A DNA stretch of 64,000 nt from NCBI RefSeq assembly GCF_023499255.1, contig NZ_CP092183.1:7684501-7748500 (forward strand), read 5' to 3'. Positions within the stretch are counted from its first letter, which is position 1, and every line of letters starts with the position of its first letter. Shown piece by piece: positions 61,298-64,000 of the stretch. The translations under genes were made by a program, and so were the position numbers. Under the pieces are notes generated by a model. It was not told the origin of the DNA, searched no databases, and saw only the letters and a list, made by a program, of their open reading frames with translations. The stretch comes from Couchioplanes caeruleus. GTDB taxonomy: Bacteria; Actinomycetota; Actinomycetes; Mycobacteriales; Micromonosporaceae.

Positions 61298-62854
61298 GTG
61301 CCCGCCGCCGTCACCACCCACCCGGCCCGCTGGCGCTCCCCGGCGGGCTGGTCGCTGCGGACCCGGCTCATCGCGATCATGGTGGTGCTGCTGACGGTCC
61401 TCGGCCTGGTCGTCGGCGCCACCGCCGAGATCTACCTGCACAACACCCTCTACAAGCGCCTCGACACCCAGCTCCAGGAGACGGCGGGCCGGGCGCAGAA
61501 GCGGCCGAGCTTCCCCGGCGGCGAGCCGCACCTCGGCGGCGGCCAGTTCAGCGGCCGGGTGCCGCCCGGCGCCCGGGCCGACTCGATCTTCCTCAACCTC
61601 ACCGCCGGCGGCGGCGTGGACGGCGGCATGGTCACGCTGCGCTCCGACGCCGAGGGCTACTACGACTACCAGTACGAACGCCTGCCCGACGAGACCGTCA
61701 GCCGGCTGGGCTCGGTGACACCGGACAACGATCCGCGCGACCTCGATCTCGGCGAGCTCGGTGACTACCGCGTCGTCTCCACGACCACCCAGGACGGCGT
61801 CGTCGTCGCGGCGCTCCCGCTGAAGGAGACCGATCAGACGCTGCTGGCCGTCGCGCTGGTCACCGGCGGGGCGGTGCTGCTCGCGCTGGTGGCCGCCGGG
61901 TGGGCCGGAGCGGTGATCATCCGCCGTACGCTCAAGCCGTTGAACCGGGTCGCGGCGACCGCGACCCGCGTCTCCGAGCTGGAGCTGGACCGCGGCGAGG
62001 TGGACCTGGCCCAGCGGGTGCCCGAGGCCGACACCGACCCGCGCACCGAGGTCGGCGCCGTCGGCGCCGCGCTGAACCGGATGCTCGACCACGTCGGCAA
62101 CGCGCTGGAGGCGCGGCACGCCAGCGAGATGCAGGTACGTCAGTTCGTCGCCGACGCGAGCCACGAGCTGCGCACCCCGCTGGCGGCGATCCGCGGCTAC
62201 GCCGAGCTGAGCCGCCGCAGCCGCCAGCCGGTGCCCGACGAGATCGGCCACGTGCTGGGCCGGGTGGAGTCCGAGGCGAAGCGGATGACCGCGCTGGTCG
62301 AGGACCTGCTGCTGCTGGCCCGGCTGGACGCGGGACGGCCGCTGGCGCACGACCCGGTCGACCTGACGATGCTGGTCGTCAACGCGGTGAGCGACGCGCA
62401 CGCGGCGGGTCCGCGCCACGACTGGCAGCTGGACCTGCCGGAGGAGCCGGTCACGGTCACCGGCGACGAGCAGCGCCTGCACCAGGTGCTGGCGAACTTG
62501 CTGGCCAACGCCCGGACGCACACGCCGGAGGGCACGACCGTGACGGTCGGCGTCGGGCAGGAGGACGGCACGGCGGTGATCCGGGTGACCGACGCCGGGC
62601 CGGGCATCCCGCGGGAGTTGCAGCCGAAGATCTTCGAACGGTTCGCGCGCGGGGACAGCTCGCGCTCGCGGGCGGCGGGCAGTACGGGCCTCGGCCTGTC
62701 GATCGTGCACGCGGTGGTGAGCGCGCACGGCGGCACGGTCGGCGTGGACAGCGTCCCGGGCCGTACAGAGTTCACGGTCCGGCTGCCGGCGAGCCCGCAG
62801 CTACAGGCCCCGCCGGAGCCCGTCCATGAGTACGTCACGCAGGTCGTCCAGTAG
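61298..62854 (+). CDS. Sensor histidine kinase (MprB/TcrY-like)
   Basis: A 518 aa membrane kinase, partner of the regulator 2 bp upstream. Helix 1 lies at about 22-44 and helix 2 at about 184-206. Between them is an extracytoplasmic sensor domain of about 140 residues rich in Gly and Asp. HAMP is followed by the H-box FVADASHELRTPLAAIRGYAE. The ATPase has VLANLLANARTHTPEG, VTDAGPGIP, and GSTGLGLSIVHAVVSAHGG. Start GTG 61298. The 3' end overlaps the convergent gene by 54 bp. Confidence 0.94.
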   Translation: MPAAVTTHPARWRSPAGWSLRTRLIAIMVVLLTVLGLVVGATAEIYLHNTLYKRLDTQLQETAGRAQKRPSFPGGEPHLGGGQFSGRVPPGARADSIFLNLTAGGGVDGGMVTLRSDAEGYYDYQYERLPDETVSRLGSVTPDNDPRDLDLGELGDYRVVSTTTQDGVVVAALPLKETDQTLLAVALVTGGAVLLALVAAGWAGAVIIRRTLKPLNRVAATATRVSELELDRGEVDLAQRVPEADTDPRTEVGAVGAALNRMLDHVGNALEARHASEMQVRQFVADASHELRTPLAAIRGYAELSRRSRQPVPDEIGHVLGRVESEAKRMTALVEDLLLLARLDAGRPLAHDPVDLTMLVVNAVSDAHAAGPRHDWQLDLPEEPVTVTGDEQRLHQVLANLLANARTHTPEGTTVTVGVGQEDGTAVIRVTDAGPGIPRELQPKIFERFARGDSSRSRAAGSTGLGLSIVHAVVSAHGGTVGVDSVPGRTEFTVRLPASPQLQAPPEPVHEYVTQVVQ

Positions 62855-63214
62855 CGCACCGGCCGCGTCGCCGTCGGAGACGTGCAGTTCGAGCGGAACC
62901 GATTCGCGGTCACGGCCCACGAGCACGTCCAGGGCGCACAGCGCGCGGCCGGCCAGTTCGCCGGTCACGCCGGGCACCGCCGCGGCGCGCAGCCGGTCGT
63001 CCAGCCAGGGCCGGCCCTGGGCGCCGGGCAGCCCCGCGGCGACCGCCGCGATCGCCGCCAGCGCCTGCGCCGGCGGAATGTCGCCGAGCAGGATCTGCGG
63101 CGTCTCCCAGACCCGCAGGACCACCAGGGAGACCGCCTGGTGCCGCTCGGCCGGGGAGAGCTCGGCCAGACCCTCCAGGAGGTACGGCGCGCTCGCGTTG
63201 TTCATGCGTCTCAT
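62801..63214 (-). CDS. Conserved hypothetical helical protein
   Basis: A 137 aa, mostly helical protein: YLLEGLAELSPAERHQAVSLVVLRVWETPQILLGD and PPAQALAAIAAVAAGLPGAQG are the clearest blocks, with an acidic C-terminal region (HVSDGDAAGALLDDLRDVLMDG). I know no family. The start may be ATG 63214 or ATG 63205. It is divergent from the DAHP synthase leader and convergent, with overlap, with the kinase gene. Confidence 0.7.
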   Translation of the reverse strand: MRRMNNASAPYLLEGLAELSPAERHQAVSLVVLRVWETPQILLGDIPPAQALAAIAAVAAGLPGAQGRPWLDDRLRAAAVPGVTGELAGRALCALDVLVGRDRESVPLELHVSDGDAAGALLDDLRDVLMDGLRRGL

Positions 63215-63279
63215 GTCAGCACACGCAACTTGCATGTGCCCATACCCCGGCTGACGGACATCGCGCGACAGCGATGGGC

Positions 63280-63285
63280 TACGAT
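63280..63285 (+). promoter_or_regulatory. -10 element of the DAHP synthase leader transcript
   Basis: TACGAT matches TAnnnT. A start site 6-7 nt downstream would fall on GTG 63292, so the leader peptide may be translated from a leaderless mRNA. The -35 region is weak. Confidence 0.55.
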
Positions 63286-63291
63286 GACGGC

Positions 63292-63375
63292 GTGTCCCGT
63301 TGGTATTCGTGGTTGCCCACGTATTCATGGTTTGAGTGGCCGGCCTTCGCCGGTGCCTCGGCCATGAGTTCATGA
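63292..63375 (+). CDS. Aromatic-rich attenuation leader peptide of DAHP synthase
   Basis: A 27-residue peptide from GTG 63292 to TGA 63375 whose first part is SRWYSWLPTYSWFEW, followed by PAFAGASAMSS. It holds four Trp, two Tyr and two Phe within residues 4-19, far above chance. There is no Shine-Dalgarno; the transcript probably begins at this codon (see the -10 element). An in-frame ATG at 63274 is an alternative. Shortage of charged tRNA for any of the three aromatic amino acids would stall the ribosome over residues 4-19. Confidence 0.85.
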   Translation: MSRWYSWLPTYSWFEWPAFAGASAMSS

Positions 63376-63429
63376 CCTGAGACACCCCAGCAGGGCCGGC
63401 AGAGGCAGCGACTTGAGTCGCTGCCTTTT
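63354..63429 (+). terminator. Attenuator: antiterminator and intrinsic terminator before DAHP synthase
   Basis: Terminator: AGGCAGCGACT (63403-63413) pairs perfectly with AGTCGCTGCCT (63416-63426), followed by TTTT-C-TTT. Antiterminator: TGCCTC (63354-63359) is complementary to GAGGCA (63402-63407), with GGCC flanks extending the pairing. That would consume the terminator's left arm. A ribosome stalled at Trp13-Phe19 leaves TGCCTC free and allows read-through; a ribosome reaching the stop covers it, so the terminator forms. Confidence 0.85.
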
Positions 63430-63499
63430 CGTTTGCGACGAGCCGGCCTGAGCTCGGGGACGCCGGCCCCGGGAATGCCGGCGGAGAAGGAAGACAGCC

Positions 63500-64000
63500 G
63501 TGACCATCCCCGAGGTCCAGCGGGTCAGCGACCACCGCATCGAGCGCGTCGTCCCGCTGATGAGCCCCGCCCTGCTGCACCACGAGCTGCCGCTGACCCA
63601 CGAGTTGTCGGCGAGCGTGCTGGACGGCCGGCGGCAGGTGGAAGCCGTCCTGGACGGCCGAGATCCCCGCCTGCTCGTCGTGGTCGGGCCCTGCTCGGTG
63701 CACGACCCGGCGGCCGCAGCCGAGTACGCCGACCGGCTCGCCGCCGAACGCGGGCGGCTCGCCGACGACCTGCTGATCGTCATGCGGGTGTACTTCGAGA
63801 AGCCGCGGTCCACGGTCGGCTGGAAGGGCCTGATCAACGACCCCGCGCTCGACGGCACCGGGGACGTGGGCAAGGGGCTGCGGACCGCCCGGGCCCTGCT
63901 GCTGCAGGTGCTCGAACGGGACCTGCCCGTCGCCGTGGAGTTCCTCGACCCGATCACGCCGCAGTACATCGCCGACACCGTGGCGTGGGGCGCGATCGGC
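63500..64000 (+). CDS. aroF: 3-deoxy-7-phosphoheptulonate (DAHP) synthase, type I (partial)
   Basis: First enzyme of the shikimate pathway, joining PEP and erythrose 4-phosphate. The 167 N-terminal residues in the window contain VVGPCSVHDPAAAAEYADRL, VMRVYFEKPRSTVGWKGLINDP and AVEFLDPITPQYIADTVAWGAIG, typical of the E. coli AroF/G/H class rather than the plant-like type II enzyme more usual in actinobacteria. The GPC cysteine is a metal ligand of the family. GTG at 63500 follows GAAGGA. The gene continues past the right edge and is controlled by the attenuator just upstream. Confidence 0.95.
   Translation, partial: MTIPEVQRVSDHRIERVVPLMSPALLHHELPLTHELSASVLDGRRQVEAVLDGRDPRLLVVVGPCSVHDPAAAAEYADRLAAERGRLADDLLIVMRVYFEKPRSTVGWKGLINDPALDGTGDVGKGLRTARALLLQVLERDLPVAVEFLDPITPQYIADTVAWGAIG

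Overview
The window is chromosomal DNA of a very high-GC actinobacterium, most likely Micromonosporaceae (Actinoplanes/Micromonospora type). The grounds are the GC-rich third positions, frequent GTG and some TTG starts, many 1-8 nt stop/start overlaps, and actinobacterial families (DUF3107, DUF3152, CsoR, ARB_07466-type and NlpC/P60 secreted proteins). The block moeZ - DUF3152 - hydrolase - TetR - DUF3107 - RhlE (19.9-28.2 kb) resembles, from memory, M. tuberculosis Rv3206c-Rv3211. No rRNA, tRNA, CRISPR array, insertion sequence or prophage is visible. Most genes look like ordinary core or lineage-core genes.

Layout. 1-9.8 kb: a respiratory complex I cluster on the minus strand in the order nuoB, C, H, I, J, K, L (L runs off the window). 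It is split twice by unrelated genes and has no nuoD/E/F/G. The inserts are a DUF2252 gene with an ECF sigma/anti-sigma pair, and a RidA/HxlR/secreted-protein block. 9.8-18.5 kb: PLP decarboxylase, MFS transporter, short gamma-glutamyltransferase, an NAD(P)-binding protein with a divergent TetR regulator and paired operators, an alkyltransferase-like protein, and proBA. 18.9-28.3 kb: QW-repeat protein, then the conserved moeZ-rhlE block. 28.3-34 kb: a frameshifted heme oxygenase-DUF2470 gene behind an iron box, a methyltransferase, a csoR-copZ copper operon, and an NlpC/P60 cell-wall hydrolase. 34-46 kb: a RecQ-phosphoribosyltransferase fusion, SDR, an MFS exporter behind an apparent leader-peptide attenuator, a KtrB/KtrA potassium system, a Ser/Thr kinase with an extracellular CBM2 domain, and a membrane spermidine-synthase-like fusion. 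46-53.3 kb: SDR, VOC, a beta-lactamase-family lipoprotein, and a tightly overlapping signalling operon (zinc ribbon, REC-PP2C phosphatase, CHASE3 histidine kinase, single-domain response regulator, IMPase). 53.3-64 kb: M28 peptidase, Smr, TPR, glycosidase-like and sortase-anchored RCC1 proteins, an MprAB-like two-component pair, and a type I DAHP synthase behind an aromatic-rich leader-peptide attenuator.

Two things stand out. First, two candidate ribosome-mediated attenuators: one upstream of DAHP synthase (63.28-63.43 kb, leader reading SRWYSWLPTYSWFEW) and one upstream of an MFS exporter (39.40-39.51 kb, leader MQLDMASVFAR). Second, a recurring pattern of short GC-rich tandem arrays (14-36 bp units) placed at or just past stop codons. 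In at least two cases the repeated unit is the 3' end of the gene itself, including its stop codon region.
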